Source: JAJYRX01 sp041655275
GTDB taxonomy: Bacteria; Pseudomonadota; Gammaproteobacteria; Burkholderiales; Burkholderiaceae_B
Direction of reading: 5' to 3'
DNA length: 64,000 nucleotides
NCBI GenBank assembly: GCA_041655275.1
Contig: JBBAFU010000004.1
Coordinates: forward strand, 124,001-188,000
A model generated the notes under the pieces. That model did not search any database. It had not been told where the DNA came from and was given only the letters and a program-made list of their open reading frames with translations. This document shows positions 9,665 to 16,629 of this stretch, piece by piece; the stretch's first letter is position 1, and every line of letters starts with the position of its first letter. A program made the position numbers and the translations under genes.

Positions 9665-10684
9665 TCAGAAGATATTGACGGGTTCCTGCTCCAGATCGAC
9701 CTGAAATAGCCGCGTCACATCAGCACGCACTCGATTTGCCAGCGCCCGCACCTGGTGCGCATCGGCCTGCCCATGGTTGACCAGCACCAGCGCCTGGTCG
9801 CTATGCATGCCTACGGCGCCCAGCCGGCGCCCTTTCCAGCCTGCGCGCTCGATCAGCCAGCCGGCGGCCAGCTTCCAGCGCCCGTCCGGCTGCGGATAGG
9901 CGGCCAGGTCAGTCCAGCGCTCGCGCAGACGGGCATGATGGGCGGCGTCGACCACCGGGTTCTTGAAAAAGCTGCCGGCATTGGGCAGCACCGCCGGATC
10001 GGGCAGCTTGCTGCGCCGGATCTCGCATACCGCCTCGAAGATGTGACGCGGCGTCAGGGACGATGCCGGCATCTGCAGGGACGCGTGGTCGCGCAAGACG
10101 GGATAGCTCAACACCGGTTCCCAATGAAGCGGCAGACGCAGGCGCACGCTGGTGATCAGCCAGGCACCGGGCGGCGCCTGACGAAAAATACTGTCGCGGT
10201 AGGCAAGGCCGCAGTCGTCCGGCGCGAGATCGAACAATCGCTCCCGACCAAAATGCCAGGCTTGCACGCCCGCCAGCCGCTGCGCAAGCTCCAGCCCATA
10301 AGCACCGATATTCTGCACAGGCGCGGCACCTACCGTGCCGGGAATGAGCGCCAGATTCTCAAGCCCGCCCCACTCATTGGCTATACATTGTGATACCAGA
10401 TCGTGCCAGCAGACGCCGGCCTGCACTTCCAGGATCCGGCTGTCAGCGGTTTCCTCCACCACACGCATGCCACGGGATGCCACCTGAATGACCAGGCTGT
10501 CCAGGTACGGTGCCAGCACGACATTGCTGCCACCCCCCAGTACGAAAGCCTGTTCGGCACTGCGCACGCGCGCCGTGATCTGCGGCAGCTCGGCAAGCGC
10601 GTGAAAACACACCATGTCCCGGGCCGTCGCCGTCAGGCGCAGGCTGTTTTTGGCAGTCAAATCATGGGCAGGGGAGGCAGACAT
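9665..10684 (-). CDS. murB: UDP-N-acetylmuramate dehydrogenase
   Basis: FAD enzyme that reduces UDP-GlcNAc-enolpyruvate to UDP-MurNAc for peptidoglycan. The 339-residue protein carries VLGGGSNVVLAP (FAD phosphate loop), GLENLALIPGTVGAAPVQNIGAYG, the YRDSIFR segment, the catalytic serine region LPNAGSFFKNPVV, and a C-terminal LEQEPVNIF. This is a type I MurB of normal length. It lies next to the tRNA-Gly locus, transcribed away from it. Confidence 0.96.
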   Translation of the reverse strand: MSASPAHDLTAKNSLRLTATARDMVCFHALAELPQITARVRSAEQAFVLGGGSNVVLAPYLDSLVIQVASRGMRVVEETADSRILEVQAGVCWHDLVSQCIANEWGGLENLALIPGTVGAAPVQNIGAYGLELAQRLAGVQAWHFGRERLFDLAPDDCGLAYRDSIFRQAPPGAWLITSVRLRLPLHWEPVLSYPVLRDHASLQMPASSLTPRHIFEAVCEIRRSKLPDPAVLPNAGSFFKNPVVDAAHHARLRERWTDLAAYPQPDGRWKLAAGWLIERAGWKGRRLGAVGMHSDQALVLVNHGQADAHQVRALANRVRADVTRLFQVDLEQEPVNIF

Positions 10685-10738
10685 AATGATGGCGCGCAGG
10701 GCTGAAGCCGCTTATTGTAGAGCAGCCCCGACTGTCGC

Positions 10739-10769
10739 TTGACACGGGCGCCGGCAAGTGTGGTATATT
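10739..10769 (+). promoter_or_regulatory. Promoter of tRNA-Gly
   Basis: A perfect -35 TTGACA (10739-10744) and a -10 TATATT (10764-10769) are separated by 19 bp, 45 bp before the tRNA. The spacing is a little long, partly offset by the TG-rich lead of the -10. It is the only good promoter ahead of the tRNA. Confidence 0.6.
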
Positions 10770-10813
10770 TCTGTTCTCCAAACGACGCGCCAGCTTCCGG
10801 CACCGTTGGAAAC

Positions 10814-10889
10814 GCGGGAATAGCTCAGTTGGTAGAGCGCAACCTTGCCAAGGTTGAGGTCGCCGGTTCGAGACCGGTTTCCCGCTCCA
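10814..10889 (+). tRNA. tRNA-Gly (anticodon GCC)
   Basis: 76-nt tRNA with a 7-bp acceptor stem (GCGGGAA/TTTCCCGC side), D-arm TAGCTCAGTTGGTAGAGC, anticodon loop TTGCCAA with GCC at 10847-10849, T-arm GCCGGTTCGAGACCGG and encoded 3' TCCA. It is the integration target of the ICE that begins at its 3' end, as for ICEclc-type elements. Confidence 0.97.
10872..10889 (+). other. Presumed attL core in tRNA-Gly 3' end
   Basis: The last 18 bp of tRNA-Gly (ending TTTCCCGCTCCA) match the type of site used by ICEclc-family integrases, and an integrase of that family begins 227 bp downstream. The exact core cannot be fixed, because the second copy (attR) is not in this window. Confidence 0.65.
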
Positions 10890-10930
10890 GTTTATGATCT
10901 ACAGACTTCTACTGACGTCCGTAAGTCGTT

Positions 10931-10958
10931 GAAAAGAGGGGCTTCGGCCCCTCTTTTC
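10931..10958 (+). terminator. Rho-independent terminator downstream of tRNA-Gly
   Basis: GAAAAGAGGGGC-TTCG-GCCCCTCTTTTC forms a perfect 12-bp stem with a UUCG tetraloop and a T-rich 3' arm. It lies 42 bp beyond the tRNA, inside the element if attL is at the tRNA end, and should stop tRNA transcripts before the integrase. Confidence 0.85.
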
Positions 10959-11115
10959 ATTCCAGCGAGCGCCACGGAAATCCACCCACAGCCAGCCTTT
11001 TTTAGGCGCCAATCTAGGCACAGGAATACGGGTGAGACGGCTTCCGGATAGTTGCTGGGGCTGAGCGGGAACCATGACGAGCATAGGGCCTAAGTCATCA
11101 CTTAGGAGCCTCGAA

Positions 11116-13059
11116 ATGGCACTCTCTGATCTGGTCGTCCGTCAGGCCAAGACCACCGGCAAACGCTACACCCTCTACGACAACGACTGCCTGAGCCTGA
11201 TGGTCTCTGCCGCAGGCGGCAAGTCATGGATCTTCCGCTATTCCTGGCTGGGCAAGCAAAAGCGCATGTCCGTGGGCGGCTATCCCGCCCTCAGCCTGCG
11301 GGAGGCCCGCGCCGAGCGGGACAAGGCCCAAGCCCTGCTCGCTAGGGGGATCGATCCCCAAATCGAACGTGACCAGCGTCGGCATGCGGCCAAGCTGGCG
11401 GGCGAATACACCTTCAAGAACGTCTTCGATGCCTGGGTCGAGCATCGCCGCAAGGAACTCAAGGAAGGCCGTCAAAGCACGCTTTCGCAGATCCTGCGCA
11501 TCTTCAACAAGGACGTACTGCCCACCCTGGGGAAGATGTCGATCTACGACATTCGGCGGCCCCAGCTCCTGGGCGTCCTGGCAGCGATCGAGAAGCGCAA
11601 GGCGTTCACCACCGCCGAGAAGGTTCGCACCTGGTTCAACCAGTTGTTCCGCTATGCCCTGGTCATTGCCGAGGGACTGGAAGTCAACCCGGCCGCGGAC
11701 CTAGACGTGGTGGCCGAACCCAAGCCCCCGGTGGCCCACAACCCCTACCTGCACCTGCCCGAACTACCCGAGTTTCTTCAGAAGCTCCGGCGCTACAACC
11801 CTCGCGGCTGGCAGACCCAGCTTGGTGTCCGGCTGCTATTCCTGACGGGGGTGCGCACGGGCGAGTTGCGGCTGGCCGAACCCGAGCAGTTCGACCTCGA
11901 CCGCGGCTTGTGGATCATCCCGCCGCAGGTCGTCAAGCAACTCCAGGACGAAATGCGCAAGGCCGGCAAGCGGCCGCAGGACGTGCCACCCTACATCGTG
12001 CCCCTGTCCCTGCAGGCCATCGAGATCGTGCGCTATCTCCTGGGCGTGATGCGGCCGGCGCAGAAGTACCTGCTGTCGCATCGCAGCGAACTCAAGAAGC
12101 GCATAAGCGAGAACACCCTCAACAAGGCGGTTCAGCTCATGGGGTATGAGGGGCGCCTGACCGGCCACGGCATCCGCGGCACCATCTCGACGGCACTCAA
12201 CGAGATCGGCTACCCGAAGATTTGGGTGGATGCGCAGCTTTCGCACTCCGATCCGAACAAGGTCAGCTCGGCCTACAACCACGCCAAGTACGTGGAACCG
12301 CGCCGCCGGATGATGCAGGACTGGGCCGATCGCCTCGACCTGCTCGAACAGGGTGAAGTGGAAGCCGCGAGCGCGCACCTGACCATTCGTATCGACGGGG
12401 TGCCGGCGATGGCGGAAGTGGAGGAAGTGGTGGGCGCGCTCTCCACGACTGCTGAGCCTGCTGTACCCGGCGTGCCGCCCGTGGTAGCCACGCCCATCGT
12501 CGTGACCCCCAACAACGGCGGAATCACGTTCCAGCGGCTGTCGCAGGTGCCGCCGCCTCCGGTGCATGCCCCGGAGCCGGAAGTGTCCGCCATCCAGCGC
12601 GAGCGCGAAGAAATGCTGGCCATCTACGAGTCGCCGAACAATCTGCCGGTCTCGCTGTTCGGCAAGCTGGCCGGGAAGTCCAAAGACCAGATCAACCGCG
12701 AGCTGAAAGCTGGCAAATTGCTGGCTATCAGTCTGGGCAACCGGGGGCAGCGGGTTCCCGATTGGCAACTTGTGCCGCTCAAGTACAAGTTGGCCCAAGC
12801 GCTCATGAAACAGTGTCCACACGCGGATCCTTGGGATCTATATCGGCTGCTGACCCAGCCGCATCCTGATCTGGGTGATCGCGCAGCCATTGATGCAGTG
12901 ACGCCGACCAACGTGCCTGCGGTCATCCGGATCATCATGGGCGACTACCAACACCAAGCGGATGCGCCCGGGGCCGTTGTCCCACCGACCATCCCCGAGG
13001 ATGTACGGCAGCGCGTCCATAGGCTTGTGAATAGCGCAGTAGTGCTTGAAGAGGTCTAG
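11116..13059 (+). CDS. ICE tyrosine integrase with antitoxin-like C-terminal domain
   Basis: Site-specific recombinase of the P4/ICEclc (IntB13-like) family, 647 residues. An N-terminal DUF4102 domain (ALSDLVVRQAKTTGKRYTL...MSVGGYPALSLREARAERDKA) and a core-binding domain (about 98-200) precede the catalytic domain with R247 (TGVRTGE), H351/R354 (GHGIRG), H377 (LSHSD) and nucleophile Y387 (SAYNHAKY). A proline-rich linker follows. Residues about 505-595 then match the RES antitoxin encoded at 53,918: NLP, KLA.KS..QI, LLA, RGQ..PDWQL and DAVT are shared, roughly half of some 90 residues by eye. The ATG at 11116 has TAGGAG upstream. A normal P4 integrase is about 400-420 residues. Confidence 0.95.
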   Translation: MALSDLVVRQAKTTGKRYTLYDNDCLSLMVSAAGGKSWIFRYSWLGKQKRMSVGGYPALSLREARAERDKAQALLARGIDPQIERDQRRHAAKLAGEYTFKNVFDAWVEHRRKELKEGRQSTLSQILRIFNKDVLPTLGKMSIYDIRRPQLLGVLAAIEKRKAFTTAEKVRTWFNQLFRYALVIAEGLEVNPAADLDVVAEPKPPVAHNPYLHLPELPEFLQKLRRYNPRGWQTQLGVRLLFLTGVRTGELRLAEPEQFDLDRGLWIIPPQVVKQLQDEMRKAGKRPQDVPPYIVPLSLQAIEIVRYLLGVMRPAQKYLLSHRSELKKRISENTLNKAVQLMGYEGRLTGHGIRGTISTALNEIGYPKIWVDAQLSHSDPNKVSSAYNHAKYVEPRRRMMQDWADRLDLLEQGEVEAASAHLTIRIDGVPAMAEVEEVVGALSTTAEPAVPGVPPVVATPIVVTPNNGGITFQRLSQVPPPPVHAPEPEVSAIQREREEMLAIYESPNNLPVSLFGKLAGKSKDQINRELKAGKLLAISLGNRGQRVPDWQLVPLKYKLAQALMKQCPHADPWDLYRLLTQPHPDLGDRAAIDAVTPTNVPAVIRIIMGDYQHQADAPGAVVPPTIPEDVRQRVHRLVNSAVVLEEV

Positions 13060-13112
13060 TCACCACATTTCAGCGTATGACCGGAATGAAATTCCCGGTC
13101 ATACGGATGCAA

Positions 13113-13781
13113 TCACCTTGCGCCTGCTTCGGCAATTTGTAGCGCTCTACGTTCAAATCGCTCGGCAACTGGGTTGGTTTTCGTGTAAGGCCACTGTAGG
13201 TATGTTCCAATCTGATAGGGGCCATCGCTCAGCGGTCGCATGGCAATCCCCCATCCATGGGCGTGCTCGATGCGTGATTGCGTGGATATCCCGACACCGT
13301 AGCCGGCTGCAACCCATAGCGCCATCATCTCGAAAGAAGTTATCTGCTCGATGCTCTTCTGGCCTACCGACATGAGGGAGGTTAGCCTTTCAGCCAGCAG
13401 GGAACAGGCCTCTGCCTGCCAGCGATAGACGAGATAGCCTTGGAGGTCGGCAATGGTCAGCATTGCCTGGTCGGATAAATAGAATTGTGGCGACATGGCG
13501 ACAGCCATGTTCTCCGTCCACAAGAGCTGCGTTTTGAGGGTCGGGTCGCTATGCCCTTGAAGTGTCAACCCAACGTCGTAGCGATCCGCAAGAAGCCCAT
13601 CAAGAAGGACGTCGCTTGCAACCTCGAAAAATGCGAGGGTGACGTCTGGCTCCTCTGCGCGTTGCCGCGCGAGAAGCGTCGAGAATTGTGATGACGGTAC
13701 GCCCGGCGCTACCGCAAGCCTAAGACAGGCGGGCTGGCTGGTGGCGTCGTGCATGAGAGCCTCAAAAAAAGAACCGACCAA
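13113..13781 (-). CDS. LysR-type effector-binding domain without HTH
   Basis: 222 residues matching only the C-terminal co-inducer domain of LysR regulators (LRLAVAPGVPSSQFSTLLARQRAEEPDVTLAFFEV, then WVAAGYGVGISTQSRI). The winged helix-turn-helix that should occupy the first 60-80 residues is missing; the first in-frame ATG already lies at the linker, and another start is possible at 13754. It is divergent from the XRE gene across 68 bp. It may be a truncated LysR gene or a stand-alone ligand-binding partner of a DNA-binding protein. It belongs to the ICE regulatory zone. Confidence 0.75.
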   Translation of the reverse strand: MVGSFFEALMHDATSQPACLRLAVAPGVPSSQFSTLLARQRAEEPDVTLAFFEVASDVLLDGLLADRYDVGLTLQGHSDPTLKTQLLWTENMAVAMSPQFYLSDQAMLTIADLQGYLVYRWQAEACSLLAERLTSLMSVGQKSIEQITSFEMMALWVAAGYGVGISTQSRIEHAHGWGIAMRPLSDGPYQIGTYLQWPYTKTNPVAERFERRALQIAEAGAR

Positions 13782-13800
13782 AGCGATATCATACCAATGA

Positions 13801-13825
13801 GTTAAATTTAACGTGGTTAAATTTG
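13801..13825. promoter_or_regulatory. Palindromic operator candidate between LysR fragment and XRE gene
   Basis: GTTAAATTTAAC (13801-13812) is a perfect 12-bp palindrome, followed after GTG by a second copy of its left part, GTTAAATTT (13815-13823... read as GGTTAAATTTG). It lies between the divergent genes, 38-50 bp before the XRE ATG, as expected for an autoregulatory XRE operator. Confidence 0.5.
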
Positions 13826-13849
13826 TTCGGCTACCCGACGCTTCTAGTC

Positions 13850-14143
13850 ATGCAGAAGCGTATTGTTCGACGAGGCCGTCCTCCAGGTACAACCACTTAT
13901 GAAGCCGAACCAGCCCAGGCTTTCGGGAAAGCAGTGCGTGCTACGCGCGTGGAGCAAGGAATCGCTCAGGAAGAGCTGGCTGCCTTGGCTGGTATTGAGC
14001 GCTCGCACATGGGGAAAATCGAACGAGGTGAGCATATGCCCACGCTCGCGTTAATTTTGAAAATTTCCACAGCGCTAAAGGTCACCGCCGCCGACTTGAT
14101 GGCAATAACGGAATACAACATTAACCACAATACTAGCTCTTGA
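13850..14143 (+). CDS. XRE-family helix-turn-helix regulator
   Basis: 97-residue protein with a basic N-terminus (MQKRIVRRGRPPGTTTYE) and a Cro/C1-type HTH: FGKAVRATRVEQGIAQEELAALAGIERSHMGKIERGEHMPTLALILKISTALKV. The recognition helix is near GIERSHMGKIERG. The ATG at 13850 is preferred because the upstream in-frame start falls in the operator palindrome. It is likely a transcriptional controller of ICE genes and of the divergent LysR-like gene. Its target genes cannot be seen from the sequence. Confidence 0.85.
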   Translation: MQKRIVRRGRPPGTTTYEAEPAQAFGKAVRATRVEQGIAQEELAALAGIERSHMGKIERGEHMPTLALILKISTALKVTAADLMAITEYNINHNTSS

Positions 14144-14165
14144 GGTCACTCGTATGAGCATAAAT

Positions 14166-15056
14166 TTAGTAATCTACCTGGTCACGCAAACGATCTATAA
14201 ATCGCTCCAGTGAGACCGCTTGTTCACTATTGTTGGATCGAAGTAAATAGGTCGTGATTACCGCTGAGTCCGTCGCTAAAGGCCGTATGACCACATCCGG
14301 ACGTTGACAAACTGCAACTCTTGCCACCGTCGTAAATCCGATTCCGTAACCCGCGCCGACCAGCGTAAGCAGCATGTCCAGTGAAGATACATGCTCGACA
14401 ATATCAAGTTCACACTCCAGTTGCCGAAGAAGTCGTGCTAATTCACGCCAATAACCTTCACACACCAACGGGTCACATAAAACAACTGGATGATTTCCTA
14501 TTTCCTGAAATGGGATTTTTTTGTAAATCAGTAATTCATGCCTGGCAGGCACGGCGACCATCAGGGGATCACGCCAAATTGGTTCAGCCACAATGCCGTC
14601 TCCGACCTCGGCTGTATGCGCGAAACCAATCGCAAAATCTCCTGACCGTAACCCACGCAATTGTTCCGACAAAGGAACTTCACACAAACGGATTTCGACG
14701 TCAGGCTCTTCTGCTCGGCAGCGCGCTAGAAATTCCGACAGTCGAAGATCAATCGCACCATCAGATATCGCAATACGCAAACTACCTCGCAAACCTGAAG
14801 CCACGGCTTTTGCATTCTCGCGTGCTTGATCTAGGATGGTGAATAATCTGCGAGCGTCCTGTAAGAAGGCGGCACCCGCTGAAGTCAAACGAGTTCCTCT
14901 ACGATCTCGATCGAAAAGCACAACATTCAACTCATCCTCAAGCTCCTTGATAGTTCGAGACAGAGGGGGCTGTTCAATATGCAGACGTTCAGCGGCACGT
15001 GTGAAATGTAGTTCCTCAGCCAAAACAACAAAACAGCGCAGATGTCGCAATTCCAT
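14166..15056 (-). CDS. LysR-family transcriptional regulator
   Basis: Full-length 296-residue LysR regulator. The N-terminal HTH reads MELRHLRCFVVLAEELHFTRAAERLHIEQPPLSRTIKELED and the two-lobed effector domain starts about residue 90 (LRGSLRIAISDGAIDLRLSEF). It belongs to the large group that includes aromatic-pathway and ICE activators such as TciR of ICEclc, but the ligand cannot be inferred. It is convergent with the XRE gene. Its base composition is clearly AT-richer than the genes on either side, a sign of separate ancestry. Confidence 0.9.
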   Translation of the reverse strand: MELRHLRCFVVLAEELHFTRAAERLHIEQPPLSRTIKELEDELNVVLFDRDRRGTRLTSAGAAFLQDARRLFTILDQARENAKAVASGLRGSLRIAISDGAIDLRLSEFLARCRAEEPDVEIRLCEVPLSEQLRGLRSGDFAIGFAHTAEVGDGIVAEPIWRDPLMVAVPARHELLIYKKIPFQEIGNHPVVLCDPLVCEGYWRELARLLRQLECELDIVEHVSSLDMLLTLVGAGYGIGFTTVARVAVCQRPDVVIRPLATDSAVITTYLLRSNNSEQAVSLERFIDRLRDQVDY

Positions 15057-15321
15057 GCCTTACCTCACTCGTCACGGCAGCATAGCGCTTGCGGTGAGGA
15101 TCAGGAATTCACCCTCTTTGACGGCAGCGCCTCGAACAATGGGTGGCAGCTAGCCACATTTTAATCGACTCGAATTTTTCAATATCTTCATCAAAAATTA
15201 TCTTTATTTTTAAGGTTGAAAATTCTGCTTTCTGTGAAATTTATTCAAAATGAATATTTTCAGGCGCAACTCCAACAAGATGAGAACTGCGATACGGATC
15301 CAAACTATCATCAGAGCCTGG
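15057..15321. other. AT-rich intergenic segment
   Basis: 265 bp without a supported gene. The part from about 15170 to 15260 is strongly AT-rich, with runs of T and A (for example TTTATTTTTAAGG), in contrast to the GC-rich surroundings. It could hold the LysR promoter and a junction between element segments; no specific site is assigned. Confidence 0.5.
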
Positions 15322-16068
15322 TCAGTACATGTGTTGGCCGCCATTCATGGCAACGTTGCTGCCGGTCATGAAGGCGGCGGCATCGCTCGCGATGAATGCC
15401 ACCAGCGCGGCGATTTCATCCGGCTGACCAAGACGGCCGACTGGAATCGCATCGATGATCTTCTGTCGCACATCCTCGCGCACCGCCATCACCATCTCGG
15501 TGGCCAGGTAGCCCGGCGAGACTGTGTTCACGGTCACGCCCTTGCGCGCCACTTCCTGTGCGAGTGCCTTCGTGAATCCATGGACGCCAGCCTTGGCGGT
15601 CGAATAATTGGTCTGCCCGAACTGGCCCTTGCTGCCGTTGATCGAAGAAATGTTGATGATGCGTCCCCAGCCACGCTCCATCATCGGATCGATGAACGGT
15701 TTGGTGACGTTGAACATCGAGTCCAGGTTGGTGCGCAGCACGGCGTCCCAGCCGGCCTTGTCCAGCTTGCGCAGCGTGGCGTCGCGGGTGATGCCGGCGT
15801 TGTTCACCAGAATGTCGATTTGATAGTCATCGGCATGGATGCGCCGCGCCAGCTCCTGCGACGACTCATAGTCGGACACATCCACCCCATAGGCGGCAAA
15901 TGCGTAGCCCTGCGCCGCCTGCTCGCGCTGCCATGGGCCAATCTTGGTGTTGCCTGGTGTGTGCGTGACGATCACGCGGTGGCCAACAGCGTGCAGGGCG
16001 CGGGCGATGGCTGCGCCCAACCCACGGCTGCCTCCCGTGACCAGCGCTGTTCGTTGTGGGGGATTCAT
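15322..16068 (-). CDS. phaB: Acetoacetyl-CoA reductase PhaB
   Basis: NADPH-dependent short-chain dehydrogenase that makes (R)-3-hydroxybutyryl-CoA for polyhydroxybutyrate. The 248-residue protein has the cofactor motif ALVTGGSRGLGAAIARAL, NNAGITRD, the catalytic Ser in ISSINGSKGQFGQTNYSTAKAG and the Tyr/Lys of YSTAK, and ends with FMTGSNVAMNGGQHMY, typical of PhaB. The ATG at 16068 has GAGGAG upstream. It is the last gene of phaC-phasin-phaB; no beta-ketothiolase (phaA) is in the cluster. Confidence 0.93.
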   Translation of the reverse strand: MNPPQRTALVTGGSRGLGAAIARALHAVGHRVIVTHTPGNTKIGPWQREQAAQGYAFAAYGVDVSDYESSQELARRIHADDYQIDILVNNAGITRDATLRKLDKAGWDAVLRTNLDSMFNVTKPFIDPMMERGWGRIINISSINGSKGQFGQTNYSTAKAGVHGFTKALAQEVARKGVTVNTVSPGYLATEMVMAVREDVRQKIIDAIPVGRLGQPDEIAALVAFIASDAAAFMTGSNVAMNGGQHMY

Positions 16069-16078
16069 GGCGTACTCC

Positions 16079-16522
16079 TCATTTCTTGGTCTTGCCCTGT
16101 GGTGCGACAGCAGGCGCGGTCCAGGGCTGCGCCCATTGCTGACAAAGCTGAGCAAAAGAGGCCGTTTCAGCATTGGCGCCGAGTGCCTCGGAGACAGACT
16201 CTTGCCAGGCTATAAGTGCCTGCCGTAAACCATCGGCAAAAGCAGCCTGGCTCTTGGCAGCTGCTTGTCCGGCTGCTTGAGCGTCGTCCATGCGGCCCTG
16301 GCACAGACGCCAGAAAACTTCGGACGGTAGGGTCGCAAGCGCCTGCCAGTCGGCTGCCTGCTGCAGGCCTTTGATGCGAGATGACGTCTCCTGCATTCCG
16401 TCGGCGCTCAGTTGTTGCATGGCTTCGAGCCAGTGATGGCCGCTTTCCTGCAGCAAGCGCGTGATCTGCAGCTGCAGTTTGGCATTGGCCTTGTAGAGTT
16501 GAATCGGCAGTTCGGGGTTCAT
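16079..16522 (-). CDS. Phasin family protein
   Basis: 147-residue helical protein (LYKANAKLQLQITRLLQESGHHWLEAMQQL) with Gln/Ala-rich amphipathic segments and a proline/lysine tail, as in phasins that coat PHA granules. It is located between phaC and phaB on the same strand, 10 bp upstream of phaB. Function rests on family resemblance and position. Confidence 0.85.
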   Translation of the reverse strand: MNPELPIQLYKANAKLQLQITRLLQESGHHWLEAMQQLSADGMQETSSRIKGLQQAADWQALATLPSEVFWRLCQGRMDDAQAAGQAAAKSQAAFADGLRQALIAWQESVSEALGANAETASFAQLCQQWAQPWTAPAVAPQGKTKK

Positions 16523-16629
16523 GGCAGTACTCCACGGTCATGGTGTGCCCCTGTGGGGCGGGTATGGGCATCCTTTCAAGGTGGCCCGATCGAACCGCAG
16601 CGGCTCTGCCGCCGCCGCAGGGCGTCATT

